Below are positions 1-20,225 of a stretch of 64,000 bases of DNA, piece by piece (within the stretch, counting starts at the first letter, position 1; every line of letters begins with the position of its first letter). Location: positions 33,845,832 through 33,909,831 of the forward strand of contig NC_049981.1 of assembly GCF_000003815.2 (NCBI RefSeq), given 5' to 3'. A program made the translations under genes and the position numbers. Under the pieces are notes generated by a model. The model was not told the DNA's origin, ran no database searches, and saw only the letters and a list, made by a program, of their open reading frames with translations. This DNA comes from Branchiostoma floridae (taxonomy: Eukaryota; Chordata; Leptocardii; Amphioxiformes; Branchiostomatidae).

Positions 1-11
1 GAGTCTGATCT

Positions 12-553
12 AACTTGAACCACTCGTATCATATTTGACTCACCATCGTATCACGTAAAAAAAATAAAAAGATGAGAAAATAATTTTCCTTTATTCCAAT
101 TTGATAAAGTCCTTGATTAAACCGGTAGCCTGGTACTTCATAATACCCCTGTAAATGCACTTAAGTTCGCGGGGATTTAATTTCGCGGTAGTGTGAAAAA
201 GGACTTTTTGCGGTTGTTTTAATTTCGCGGTAGCACCATGCACTTTTACATAGTCTCTTAAGCCATGGAAAAATGTTCGCGGTGGTTTTAAGTTCGCGGT
301 GAAGCGGCCACCGCGAAAACCGCGAACATTAACCCATTGCGAAAGTTTCTGCATTTACAAAGTATCTTATTACCTGGATGTCTAACCTTCATATCGTTTG
401 TGCTCAACTCATTCGTTTAAAAAATGACTTGAACCACTTGCATTACTGTTTGATTCACCCTCGTATCACGTAAAACAATAAAAAGGGGAGAAAATAATAA
501 ATTTGATATGAAATGTCCTTGATTAATTAAACCGTTAGTCTGGTTCTTCAGTA
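12..553. repeat. Diverged direct repeat of about 130 bp flanking a MITE
   Basis: Bases about 12-140 and 425-553 share the same order of motifs: 'acttgaaccact', 'cgtatcacgtaaaa', 'aataaaaag', 'gtccttgatta', 'aaaccggtagcctggt'. They are clearly related but diverged, with indels. The MITE at 151-358 lies between them. This looks like an old local duplication or two copies of an unrecognised repeat. No gene is visible in 1-1100. Confidence 0.5.
151..358. mobile_element. MITE, copy 1 (termini gtaaatgc...gcatttac)
   Basis: A 208-bp inverted-repeat element with repeated 'ttcgcggt' blocks on both arms (ttcgcggtggttttaag and its complement). A second copy lies at 47647-47854 with the same order of blocks, which shows this is a dispersed family. 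There is no coding capacity. In the second copy the ends are flanked by TA, which suggests a Tc1/mariner-type non-autonomous element. The small ORFs that cross it are repeat artefacts. Confidence 0.75.
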
Positions 554-1139
554 TATTCATGTGCATGCGCAGACGACGTCGGGTGGGTGCACGTGACTTT
601 TCTGGCCTGTGCATGTGTACAATGTATTACCAAGGAGGTTAAAAAGGACCTCTCTGCGTTCTCATGAGTTTTATATCCAAAAGTGAAAGTGTTCACAGTG
701 TCAGTGGTTCACTTTCTCCTGCCTCCGAGGAAACCTTGAATTGACGCAAACAGCCCCTGATAACTCCAGGGCCCTCCAAGCAGAGGCGGGTTGGTTGGAG
801 TTTATATTCCGGTGAGTTCGCGACGACTCCGACACGCACATGCGGAAACTGTGCCGGTTCTGACTCCCAGGAGCGCTTTTCGGGGAAAACGGGGCACAAT
901 TTGTCTATCGGCCTTCGTACGGGAGGAATGTCCTCTTCATCATACCGACCTAAAATGTCGAAAAGATAATGAAAATCAAATATTCAAGGACAAATTAGTT
1001 TTGACGAAAACGTAGATAAAAAGCAGATGTAGAATATTCATATTTCGTCTGGTTAATTCTCCAAATTCTGTAGTTCTACTGATAGAATATAAAAATAGCG
1101 TCCGTATTTTATTTTATTTTGTCCTCCCGCTAAGTTAGT

Positions 1140-1463
1140 CAGGTCAAAGGTCATCCTGACTTCCGCATTTTGGGTGTGTGTCCCGAACAGAACGTTACTC
1201 CGTGAGTCACCCCTGTAAAGGCCGGGATTTGGCGCTCCTTTCCCGACATTCAGACATTTTCCCCGTCAGAGGTCAGACCAGCGGGCCCTCGCGCCCCTCC
1301 GGCATGTTGTTTAGGGCGGCGGTGTGAGATTTTGAGCGCCTTTTCCAGCCGAACTGTTCGGGTTTTATAAAACTCGCGCGGGTACCGAGTACGAGTCGCG
1401 CTCCGAGTGTGTGTTTCCGGCGGCGGAGCGACCGTTTCCTTTGTTGTGGTCCGGCTCTGGCAG
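1140..1463 (+). promoter_or_regulatory. Probable promoter and non-coding first exon of the SH2D4-type gene
   Basis: A CpG-rich stretch contains a TATA-like 'ttttataaaa' at 1363-1372, then a GC-rich segment that ends in a strong donor, 'ctggcag|gtaagc', with the exon end at 1463. The first coding exon of SH2D4 (7901 onward) begins directly after a 3' splice site and has its ATG only 17 nt inside. An upstream non-coding exon is therefore required, and this is the best candidate. The transcription start would fall near 1395. Assignment to SH2D4 is inference from position and strand. Confidence 0.45.
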
Positions 1464-2001
1464 GTAAGCTCACCTGCACAAGGTGTAAAACTGCACGTGA
1501 GAAGCTACTTCTAGTCACGTAGACGTCATGTAGACCAAAGATAGACGATATTATCACACCCTCCCGCTGAAGACACTAAGCTTCTAGTCTTAGTGTAGTG
1601 AAAGTCTAACGTAAGTATACACTTGGGGGTAGTGACCTCCAACGTTGCGCAATTTTATGTACAACTGCATCGTACATGTAACGTTATGTGTCATCCGAGA
1701 ACGATTTGAACGATTTCGAGACTCTAAACCCGTTTAAAACGCTCTATAGTTTCCATTTAGGCCCCACAGTTTGACAGCAATGTTCTAACTTATCTAAGTG
1801 GCAAAATGATTTTATTCATGGTCTGCCTTCTTTTGAGGCTACTAACTTCGACTTATATCAATCGAAAGCCTGTATGCCATATACTGTAGCCTATAAACTT
1901 TCTTCCACTCTCACCGGGAAGGACCCTTAATGCTTTTCGATACGCATGTTGGGTTCTTTAAGTTTGTAACAGTGGGGTTTAAGCGCTGCCAAACTGACCA
2001 C

Positions 2002-2084
2002 GCCAACGGCTCTAGAGTTTTTGGTGTTGTGGTTTGCACGTTGGATTTGTAATCTGCCAAACTGGGTTCGATCCCGGGTGTTGG
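2002..2084 (+). repeat. tRNA-like sequence (tRNA pseudogene or SINE head)
   Basis: The segment has a T-arm-like 'ctgggttcgatcccgg' and a plausible anticodon region 'ggatttgtaatctg' resembling tRNA-Thr(UGU). Its ends, gccaac at the 5' side and gttggc at the 3' side, could pair. The spacing is longer than a normal tRNA between the acceptor and the anticodon arm, and the D-arm is not convincing. A tRNA-derived repeat is more likely than a working tRNA gene. Confidence 0.3.
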
Positions 2085-4283
2085 CATGTTTGTTTCTTTC
2101 TGTTCTTACTTGCCCCTTCGAATTCTAAGTTCTCGAGGTGTGGCTCTCCTCGGCTTACTGCCCTATCCGAGGGACATCCCTACCTGAGTGAAGTGAGGAA
2201 ACTCGTCTTAAGTGCCTCTGCCAAGGAATTTGTAGCATGACAAGGTTCGAACCCAGGACCTCTGGGTTCTGTGTCAAATTGTGAAAGGATGGCCAAACAA
2301 GGACATCCTATGTAATTGGATATGATTATTATAACCCCCTGCTTACTCGCTCGGTGGTATCGCCCGTCATTCAGAAGCGAGCATCACCACGCTTCTCTGT
2401 CTCCGAGCTATACCGGTGAAGTTGTGTTTTTTCCCAAATGACACCACACGGCCCCACTGGAACATGTACAAATGTACATGTAGTGTTATATCATGCTCAT
2501 GGACATGGAGCAGGAGGTTTTGAAGTGAGAGGAAGAAGCACAGACAACACGCCCCCAGGTAGACTGTAGACTGTAGTCCTCCAGGACTGATGGTTGGGTA
2601 TTGTCCCTGAACCTTCACATCCTGCCAGTCCTTATGTAACAATGGGTGGGAGAATTACACTACTACTAGTACTAGTATTATCAATAGCATTTTATAGTTA
2701 TAATATATATATACTTTATCAGCTGAAATTCATGAAGATCGGTGGAGAAGGGGTGCATATTTTATTCAACTTCAAGTTTCTCCATTTTATGTGTCAGCCT
2801 TTCGTATTTGTCTGGAACTTGCCCCAAATCGGGGTGCGTACTTAAATTTGTGTGCGTACTGAAATTGAGAAAATACGGTAACAGAAATTATGAAGCTAGT
2901 ACTAGTATGTATGTCCCTGACCTGTTGTATGGCCATGAGTGCCTGACGTCAGACCACGTGTACACATGTAGTCAGCCAGCTGGGTGTGAAATCCTGATTG
3001 TGTTTGGTTAATGTGTCGGCATAATGACACCACAACACACAATGGGACCTGGAGTAGCAACGGGCAAGGACATACACATGCACACATGCAGTTTTCCTAT
3101 TATTCATCAAATGACAGAACATCTCTAGTACAGACAGTTAACGGAAAATGTAAGCTATGCTTGGGGCAACTATATCTGTCATCAACTTCCTTCAACAGGC
3201 TTCAGTTTTTACTGCAGTCTCCAAATTTGTGTTCATTGAAACATACAAATGTTAAGTGTGAATGTGAGTGTTTTGAGGACAGATGATCAAGGACGTTGTA
3301 ATGTCCATGTCCTAATGAAGATTGAGTCAGAAAAGAAAGAAAGAAAAAAGCACAAGAAAAAAGTTGTGTGTCAAATGTAGTAAACGTGAAGCAGCGATTT
3401 ATAATTATATACAATCATAATATAAATCAATAAATATTACCAGAACCTGAACAATACAGCGGAAACTGTCTGAAGCCCGACTGGAATGGGAAAAATTCTG
3501 AAACAAATATTCATGTAAAATACGCCATGCCATAACTATTCATGCTCTCCATATTACATGCTCTCTCTGTCATGTTAAACAAGAACTATTTGATATGCTA
3601 GACTTGGGAAACAATATAGTTATGTTTGGAAAGTGGCCTGTGTTTTGGCACATAATTGGTAACCCTGCCAGCAAGTGTAAACCGTGTTATGCGCATGAAT
3701 ACATGATGTATGTTGAGTTGAGTTTGAGTTGAGTTGAGTTGTATGTGTAAGGTAGACAACAATTCTTACATGAGTGTGTGTTAAGGTTTGTTTATTGTTG
3801 AAACACTACAACTACAATGTATGATATACTCCCCACAAGTGCAGGTGGTTGTAAAACATGTAATCTGAGCACAAGTATCAGATCGAGTTACACTTCCTCA
3901 TGGCGAGCCACAGGTACCAGGAACAGGAAACCGCAGCTTTGATAGGATTGTAAAGTTTGTCCTTCAAGTCCGGCTGCAGTTAGACAGACCATTGTTGTCA
4001 GGTCTGATCCTCTGTGCACTGGGAAAACTCTTCTTCACTCCTGAAGCATTTTCAGCTTTTTTAAATCATCATTAATATTGTCGCCGCTCTGCAGTGCTGG
4101 CACTGAGGTGGGCCGTAGAAAAATGATGGTTCTGTCAGTTTGAAATTGATACAAAACTAGTGGCAGTCACTGGAAAAGGCGAGAGAAGCCGTTCGTTCAA
4201 CGTTTGGTTTGCATGGATGCATGGATCGGTCAATTTAACCAAACTCTTCTTATTGCCCTTTTATATGCACAATTACGCAATGG

Positions 4284-4371
4284 AGTTAGCGTGGCCAAGC
4301 GGTCTACGCGCTGGGTGGATATAGCGATTTGCTTTTGCAGCCGTGGATCGTGGGTTCGAACCCCACTTATG
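4284..4371 (+). repeat. tRNA-Leu/Ser-like pseudogene or SINE head
   Basis: An A-box-like 'gtggccaagcggtcta' is followed by a perfect T-arm, 'gtgggttcgaaccccac', then a T-run. The spacing fits a class II (Leu/Ser) tRNA. The 5' acceptor strand (gttagcg) has no complement after the T-arm, so a functional tRNA is unlikely. Confidence 0.35.
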
Positions 4372-5110
4372 TTTTTTTCTTTGTTAGACAAATCTCATGT
4401 AATGTTTTTTTAATAGAAGACAGACCAATTCAGTAATTCGATGTTTAAAAACTCTTTTTTCATGTGATTTTGTTTAACATCCAGGCTTTTTCCAAAATAC
4501 GCACCGGCCAGCTTTTTTCAGAAGCTTTCTTGTTTCATATTGTTCTATCAAAGTGATCACTATAGCTGTCCTGCTTGGTTGATTAGAGCCTAGCAAGAAG
4601 GCACGTCTACTCCTTTTCGAAACAGGGTCTAGAAAAAAATCTACAAATTGGTGGGTACTACATTGTACAAACTTGCCAAAGAAGTATATACATAACTTTA
4701 TTGCACAATAATTGTACAAGGTACAAAGTATGGCATCCTACTGTACAGTTCTATGAAGCCTTACCTACTTAATACAACAGTGTGTTGTTGAAGAAGGACG
4801 ATTATACTTTCACAGCTATCTCAATGTATAGATGTAATGTGACTGTTGGTGAGGTTCTATGTTTAAAGGAAACTTAATTTCAGACATAATATTATAGTTT
4901 CTAGCCTCCTTTCCATGTATTTGTCATGTAAGATGTCTGAATCAGTCAAAGTCTTCAAGGTCATGTCCACTCAGTTTTACAAACTGCCTGCAGAAGAGTT
5001 TGTTTACTGTGAAGACAGAAGCTGTTGTGAGTTTTAATCAGAAGTGTGTGATTCTGGCTAAGAGTGCTGTTGTATATTTACAGTAAACACAGATCACTTT
5101 ACAGGAAAGG

Positions 5111-5438
5111 AGTTACAGATTGTTCCTCCTCTACTAGTCTAGAACCCAGGCACCATGCTGCAGCAGTAACAGGTCTCTCCTTCTGTACTAGCCTAGAACC
5201 CAGGCACCATGCTGCAGCAGTAACAGGTCTCTCCTTCTGTACTAGCCTAGAACCCAGACACCAGGCTGCAGCAGTAACAGGTCTCTCCTTCTGTACTAGC
5301 CTAGAACCCAGGCACCATGCTGCAGCAGTAACAGGTCTCTCCTTCTGTACTAGCCTAGAACCCAGGCACCAGGCTGCAACAGTAACAGGTCTCTCCTTCT
5401 GTACTAGCCTAGAACCCAGACACCAGGCTGCAGCAGTA
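5111..5438 (+). repeat. Start-codon/3' splice-site minisatellite, left part (about 54-bp unit, 6 copies)
   Basis: Each unit contains a pyrimidine-rich 3' splice site (ctctccttctgtactag), then 'cctagaacccaggcaccatgctgcagcag' split by small variants, then 'taacag'. The same sequence from the acceptor through ATGCTGCAGCAG occurs once in the real first coding exon (7901-7929), so the array is derived from that exon edge. The array continues at 7287 after the transposon at 5439-7286. Long ORFs on both strands here are artefacts of a unit length divisible by three. Confidence 0.85.
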
Positions 5439-7286
5439 CTCTCACCTCTCAAATAAACGTACCGGTACGTTTATTTTTTTCAGCCTCAAAATCCACCCGG
5501 TACATTCTTATTTTAGACGGTACGTTTATTTATTTTTTCAAATTGGGGCTTTCATTACTAACCTAGGACCCCAAAAATATTGAAATTTTGGGTTTTTCTG
5601 CCGATATTTCCGTGGTATTTTTGCTCAAAATTTACTATTTTGGGGGGAGCTGCCTGACGTGACTTACCAGGTCCCCCAGTACGCACAGGGCGGGTCTCCC
5701 ATGTGGCAAGCCAAGAGTGTCGGCTTTCCGAGGGAGTGTTCTTGTATGACAATCTTTTTCGTGGAACTTGTACAAATACAACTACTAGTACAAATATGTT
5801 TCCTCCTCGTTCTCAACACTTTTTCCTCGTAACTTCCGCGCCTTCCTCCACTTAACAGCATTAGTATAATTTTTATGGAGGCAAAAAATATATAATCAAA
5901 CACTTGTCCCTCAGACACTTGGTACGTTCCGACAGGCCGTGGGAGGCTGTTGAAAGTTCTTCACGATAGCAGATACTTTTGGTCATTTTATCAAAGTAGA
6001 AACTAAACTAACAATATATAATATGAAATATTTTTGAAAAGTTGGAGCACTGTTGCCATCAGATATGTTTATGAGCGTTTGTTACTGTCATTTAATCATC
6101 AGTTATTGTCAGTTCCACCCGATTTCATTCTATGTTTTGGAAAATCCAAATGCCGTCAGCACTCCCCAAAAGTAAACCTGACTGGACAACGCCCCCAAAG
6201 GGGCGGAGTCAAGTCTGTTCAGGCCTTTTAGGACTTTTACCGCCAGCAGGCATGGTGCAGTGGGCGGGGCAGTGTGCATATAAGCCGTGGGAAAGTGTTT
6301 CCCTGCCTCATAGATGAATACATTAAGCCATATTTGGTGTGTATCAGTTTCAAAGCTGGAGTCAAAATTTACAAAGGGCTCAAAGGAACGTGCTTTTTTT
6401 CTATCTTGCGGTAATGCCTGCAGAGGAATCAGCAATACGATATGAATGTAGAGGGAGGTGTAAAATGTTAAATATTTTCTGTGTTCTTTGACTTCTTTCT
6501 CTCACTAAATTTCTAGAATTGATAACAAGAGATGCAGAGAGGAATAGGTGCTGATATTTGTAGCTAGCCTTTACACATTAAAAGCTTCACTTGGTCAGTG
6601 CACTTCTTCTTCCATCGTGTATTTTGGACCATGGGATGTAATAACTACGTGTAGCTCACAGCAAATGGTGAATAGATTACATATGTACAGGTCAAATGTA
6701 TTATTCTCTCTCTCTATATATATATATGACATTTTTCAAGGCCCAATCTAACCAATTACAAAAGTCCAAATATGATAAACATTCTAAGATTATGGCAGTG
6801 TGATGTAGCCATTCTTTTTGAAGTATTACAAAAGTTTTCCATGATCACTTGCTTCAAGTTCCAAGTAGAAAATGTATGTACAAGTATCATGTAAATTTTC
6901 ACAAAATTACGAATACTATAAATCAATCTTATATATTACCTTTTATTACAAAATGGAAAAAAAGATAATATATCGAACAAGATAACTATGGTTATTCTGT
7001 TCATTATATATACAATTAACTGATACGGTACTCAGGCACAAATAAATAAAGAGAACCTACCTACTTATCATATTCTCTTGGACAGAAGTAGCATGGACAT
7101 GTAGTTTACATCGGTATGCCTAAACACCACAAACGAGTGCAAACGAGCAGGCAGACCCAGTTTACATGTCAATTTGGTATTTTTCTGGGGGGTACTTTTA
7201 TTCCAGGGGGTACTTTTATTAGATTTTGAAGATTTGTCCGGGGGGTACTTTTATTCCAGGGGGTACTTCTATTTGAGAGGTGAGAG
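5439..7286. mobile_element. TA-flanked non-autonomous DNA transposon, copy A (1,848 bp)
   Basis: The ends are a perfect 17-bp inverted repeat, CTCTCACCTCTCAAATA, flanked by TA on both sides (5437-5438 and 7287-7288). Joining the flanks gives 'ctgcagcagTAacaggtct', which is exactly the surrounding minisatellite unit, so the boundaries are certain. Subterminal blocks (ggtacgtttatt at the left end, ggggggtacttttattcc at the right end) match those of copy B at 31032-32774 in reverse orientation. No transposase-like ORF is visible. A Tc1/mariner or similar TA-targeting superfamily is inferred from the duplication only. Confidence 0.9.
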
Positions 7287-7900
7287 TAACAGGTCTGTCC
7301 TTCTGTACTAGCCTAGAACCCAGGCACCATGCTGCAGCAGTAACAGGTCTGTCCTTCTGTACTAGCCTAGAACCCAGGCACCATGCTGCAGCAGTAACAG
7401 GTCTCTCCTTCTGTACTAGCCTAGAACCCAGCCACCATGCTGCAGCAGTAACAGGTCTCTCCTACTGTACTAGTCTAGAACCCAGGCACCATGCTGCAGC
7501 AGTAACAGGTTTCCCTGTCCCTAGCCTAGATCCCAGACACCAGGCTGCAGCAGTAACAGGTCTCTCCTTCTGTACTAGTCTAGAACCCAGGCACCATGCT
7601 GCAGCAGTAACAGGTCTCTCCTCTGTACTAGCCTAGAACCCAGGCACCTTACTGCAGCAGTAACAGGTCTCTCCTTCTGTACTAGCCTAGAACCCAGGCA
7701 CCATGCTGCAGCAGTAACAGGTCTCTCCTCCTGTACTAGCCTAGAACCCAGGCACCTTACTGCAGCAGTAACAGGTCTCTCCTTCTGTACTAGCCTAGAA
7801 CCCAGGCACCATGCTGCAGCAGTAACAGGTCTCTCCTCTGTACTAGCCTAGAACCCAGGCACCATGCTGCAGCAGTAACAGGTCTCTCCTTCTGTACTAG
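7287..7900 (+). repeat. Start-codon/3' splice-site minisatellite, right part (about 12 copies)
   Basis: Continuation of the array at 5111-5438. Most units keep 'caccatgctgcagcagtaa', that is the gene's own start codon followed by CTG CAG CAG and then TAA. The last unit runs into the real coding exon, where CAGCAG continues as atcctgaag instead of TAA. Every unit also keeps a usable-looking acceptor (ctgtactag). Confidence 0.85.
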
Positions 7901-7905
7901 TCTAG

Positions 7906-15914
<8,009 letters not shown>

Positions 15915-16016
15915 CTACGTCTTAAAGACATCACATAACATCTTATTTAGTAACAACGTCTTAAAGACATCGCATAACGTCTTATTCAGTAACAACGTCT
16001 TCTCGCCAGCACAATA

Positions 16017-16222
16017 CACACTGTACATTTCCAAACCAGCACCCGGAAAGGCTGTTAACGGGATCGAAAGATAAACATGTACTATATCAAGAAATATAGA
16101 CAAATTAATTATGATAATTGTCTTTCTTTTTATTTTCCTTTCTGTGTGTGTTGTATCTTTCATATCTTGCTTTTTGTTACTGTAAACTGCCCTGCCGAGT
16201 GCTGGTTTGGAAATGTGACAGT
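16017..16222. mobile_element. Short inverted-repeat element (probable MITE)
   Basis: 'acatttccaaaccagcacc' near 16023 is mirrored by 'gtgctggtttggaaatgt' near 16200, with imperfect pairing continuing into gctgttaac/gtaaactgc. The element is about 205 bp with no ORF. No duplication could be fixed. Confidence 0.5.
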
Positions 16223-16471
16223 GGTATGTGAGAAACTGGCCCAGGACGTCAGCATGGCTCATACAGGAACCTCAGAACTCTGCAACCTGCTGAAAATTGC
16301 TGGACCTTGTGATTGACCTTGGTATAAGGACTGGCTTATTGCAGGTGACAGAAGACTTTAAGTCTTTAAGCCCCGTGTTTGCCCTGGAGTCTAAGAGTTG
16401 GGTAATCAGGATGTTTGTTGAGGAATGTTGTAGAAATGAGTTTTTCTCTATAAGAAAGGTCGATTCTGCTG

Positions 16472-17492
16472 GGGTTGGCGGAAACGGCTGCCCGGTCGGT
16501 CGGCGGAAACGACTGCCCGGTCCAGTCCGGAGGTTGGTTTTGGGGGTTTCGAGTATTGCATATACAAAATGTAGCAGAGTAAGGTATCTAGTGTAGCTGC
16601 GCCTCCTTGCAGCAGTTTAAGCATTGTAATCTCAATATTAAACGTATACAAAATTTTGGACGGGATTTTGGTTGGAAAATGGCTGGTAATATTCTGTATA
16701 TAAATTATGATGAGCGTAATTGTGTACATGCCATAAATCCGATCGTAATTACGACCGTATCTATGGGGTGCTATCACATGGAGAGCGGTTGGTAATATTA
16801 AGTATGTACCAGTGTCTGAAGATTTCCCAGACTGCAATTCTTTGATCATGATACTATTTTCACACATGTTGGAAATGATAAGATGATAAAGATTTAACCA
16901 AGGATTTAACAAATGTGTTCGTGGCCAAAGCACTGAAAGTCAGCATAATCCCATCCAGTCTCAGGTCGGCAGAGCAGCTAGAGCCCTAATAACACCGCGA
17001 TAAACAACGTGGCCTCGATCAGCTCGAAAAATTCTAAATTAGCAATTAATCTTCAACATGAATGACTCATACTCTGATCAATGCCCACATCTTATTTGTC
17101 TAAAGCTATTCCGAAGAGCAAATAATAATAAAGTTTACTACTGTTCCCTATTAGAAGCGCCTCACACATATTGGATCCACGTGGCCACACACGCTGCGTA
17201 TTTCGGGGTCAACGACCCAACGTTAATGTGCGCCACATGGAATGCCGAAAACTTCAGATGAATTACACAATCAAATCAAATTTCGAATTTCTGATATTAC
17301 GGTAATGTTTACGATATTAGTGCTACTGTTAGTTGTTGGGTCAGCCTACACGGGAAATGCACCTAAATTACTGCTGCGATAGCAAGCCATCTTGTTTACA
17401 TTTGGTATACTCAAAACCCCCAAAGCCAACCTCTGGACCAGACCGGGCAGCGGTTTCCGCCGACCGACCGGGCAGCCGTTTCCGCCAACCCG
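16472..17492. mobile_element. 1.0-kb non-autonomous DNA transposon with 8-bp target duplication
   Basis: The flanks TTCTGCTG at 16464-16471 and 17493-17500 are identical. The arms of about 95 bp are inverted copies: 'gggttggcggaaacggctgc' on the left, 'gccgtttccgccaaccc' on the right. Each arm also carries a second 'ggcggaaac'/'gtttccgcc' block and 'gttttgggggttt'/'aaacccccaaagc'-type blocks. The 8-bp duplication suggests a hAT or P-like mechanism. The interior has no ORF of interest. Confidence 0.75.
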
Positions 17493-18509
17493 TTCTGCTG
17501 TCCTTGCCTGATCATCAGTGAAGCAGCTCCACAGTTGCAGGTTTCTCTGTGAGTGTGAAACTTGATACACAACTTCTTCCAAGTCTGCGTGAGCTACGAG
17601 TGAAAAAATGTTCTATAAGCCACATGTAGTTACAATTTAGCTTAAAAAACACAGCAAACAGCAAAACTTGCCATCCGAGATTACATGTACAAACAGTACT
17701 ACTAGTAGCTAACTTAGTAATCATGCATGTATCAAACAATTGATGGTGAAAATGTGTCATGTAGAAATGTGTGGCCAAAATAAGTCATTCTACAGTAGGA
17801 CAGGTATCATGTTTACTGACTAAGAAAATCATTTACTATTAATCTAAATCTAGAAGACTTTTGGAGCAATGTTTGAAGAAATTTAGTATACAGAATATTA
17901 TGAAAGGCCAGACGAGTATAAACATAGGAAAGTTCTTGCAATGATTAATGTGATAAAATGTTTGGAAGCAATGATATTGGAAAGTGAATCATGGCAATAA
18001 TTAATGATCATGATCAAACCTTCATCAATAAGGCAATAATATTATGCAGTATATCTCACATAAAGGTCCAGCAATATTGATTATGAAATTATGAATTAGA
18101 TAAAAGATTATCATCTATCTTTGAATGTATGTTTTTTTGATATTGGAGAATTAAGTATAACCATAAATATAATCATTACAGCTTATTAATCAAGCTGTTG
18201 GCTGCGTATTTAATCATCAGAAGAAAGATGACAGCAATCGGTATGAAACGGACGTGTGTAATATTTACATCATGTACAAATATGTGTAATATTGTAACAC
18301 ATGTAAAAGTGCAAGACTGGCAGTTAAACTTGTGTATAAGCGCTGGTGAACACTTGAGGGACTCAGAAATAGTATTCATTCTACACATACTTACATAATT
18401 ATTCTTACTCTAAAAACTTGAAGCATTCACAAAGTTCAGTTTTGTGATGACTATAGGTGCTTCAGTAGTCACTGTGTACAATCTAAGGGACCACCAGACA
18501 TAAAGGTCC

Positions 18510-18690
18510 TTATACCCCCCTCACATTAGGCGAAAATTGATCGGACGAGTCTGCGAGCTCTAAATTACGAGGAGGCACGACGAAGGAATGGCAGAGTTCC
18601 CCCCTTCCTGTCAGGGTCATGCCTCCTCATAATTTAGAGCTCGCAGACTCGTCGTCCGATCGAATCGCGCCTAATGTGAGGGGGGTATAA
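18510..18690. mobile_element. 181-bp palindromic MITE
   Basis: The termini 'ttataccccccctcacatt'-type and the mirrored 'aatgtgaggggggtataa' enclose a nearly perfect inverted repeat that includes 'gagctctaaatta' and 'taatttagagctcgcagac'. It is non-coding, with TA-rich ends. Confidence 0.75.
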
Positions 18691-20099
18691 TGCAGACTGA
18701 GGGGTCAAAGGCACAGGTTTGACTGCACGTATAAACATCAATTGTTTGAATTTAAACAAGCATATTTTGTAAATGTTCCACTTTCTTGTGTCCTTTTTGA
18801 AGACCTGGTAAACCCCAAACTTCTCAATGTGTTTAATGGTGTTCCGAGGAAGGAAAATATCATGTAGAAAGCATTGTTATTAATGTTAATATGATGATAG
18901 ATACGTTTGTTAGATTGAATATCAAAGTATAATACACGCTATTCAGTGAAACTTGCCCACGTACCTTCTCTACTTTTAACAATGTTTGCTGATTTTTTTG
19001 CCACTGATAATCAGACTTTATATCGAACAGGACCCTGTATGTAATCATGGTACGTCACACTAGCCAGGGGTGCCCCCTAGTGGCGAAGAAGGGTATTACA
19101 AGAAGGTGGCCATGTCCAATGTAACTCACTGATGTGACCTGTTATCTGATTCTGAACATTACAAGTCTTTCTATCCAGGATTTACCTTGTACCACTTTAA
19201 CATTTTCTGGAAGTTGATAACAAACAATAATGTTGTAAATCAATTTTTTGTGCTAGGTAGAAATTGATAAAAGCATCTTTACATGTATATGCAATCAAAC
19301 TCTGCAAACGTGTATAAAACTTTTGTAAGCATGATAATGACATTTGTATGTAATGTTTTCCAATTTTGTATAATTGAGATTATAATTATCCGCACACAAT
19401 GAGTCATACACTGTACATAACTTCCTGTATGCAAACTATACATAATGTAACTGCTGCCAACTTTTCGACCAAGTACTGTAGCATTGAGGCCAAACTGATT
19501 TCAGTTTTGTTGGTTTTCCAGTACAAAAAATCCTGAACTAAAAGATAAACTTGAAAACTGTCTGAGGGGAAATTCTGTACCTTGGTACTCACAGCTTCAG
19601 GGAGTGGATATAGACATAATATATACTAAGTCAAGTATTCCTCAAAGTCTTTTTCCGTTGCCATCTTCCAACAGTTTGCGTAGAACCAAGCAAAGGAATT
19701 GGTCTGGCCTCCTAGCCCAGTAGAATAAAGAGTTGAGCAAGTTCAAGGGCAAAAATGTGCAGTACCAACCAGGCCTGGTACCAACTTTTCTTGGTGTTAA
19801 AGTCTGAGATTTTAAAACACATGGAGACCCCCTTCCTGTTTGTGAGGGTACTGCAGACAGGTTGACTTTAGGGGACCAGACTTGGCAGACAAATTTTCTG
19901 TATACTGAGCAATATTTAATCTTAGTCAGTTATTCTTCCAGTGTTTTTCTACAATTCATAGTCTTTATCTTAAACTGTCTTATCGATAATCAAGGCAGAT
20001 GAAGGTAAAATACATTACTCAAGTAACGGTTACATTATCAGGTCTGTACTGTTCCTGGAGTAACAATTATCTAGCCAAAGAGAAGGCACATCCTCTGCA

Positions 20100-20225
20100 T
20101 ATTGAAGATGATTTTCCACTGTCTTACAACACCAAACTAAATTCGAGGTAAGCTGATTTTGGTGTTATAAGACAGTGGAAAATCTTCAATATGTACTACA
20201 TCAACACAGATGAGCTTTCATGCTT
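20100..20225. mobile_element. 126-bp hairpin element related to the Penelope tail, 12-bp target duplication
   Basis: The duplication ACATCCTCTGCA lies at 20088-20099 and 20226-20237. Inside, arms of about 37 bp (ttttccactgtcttacaac and gttataagacagtggaaaa) pair around a 20-bp loop. They are followed by a tail 'catcaacacagatgagcttt' that matches the 3' tail of the Penelope fragment at 48286-49080 ('ccaacacagatgaacttt'). It has the same order of parts (arm, arm, tail) but no coding segment. Confidence 0.65.

Larger units (their letters stand above)
1464..5110 (+). other. Probable first intron of SH2D4; no gene seen
   Basis: AT-rich unique sequence without an ORF of recognisable content. It holds two tRNA-like pieces (about 2002-2084 and 4284-4371), a short AT run near 2700 and small simple repeats such as gagtt near 3715-3740. 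If the exon at 1463 belongs to SH2D4, all of this is intronic. Confidence 0.4.

Noticed and set aside
4284-4371. A working tRNA-Leu or tRNA-Ser gene
   Set aside because: The T-arm is perfect but the acceptor strands do not pair.
5064-7636. ORFs repeating [18 protein letters not shown] and the reverse-strand counterpart
   Set aside because: Translations of the 54-bp acceptor/start-codon array, without splice or start support.
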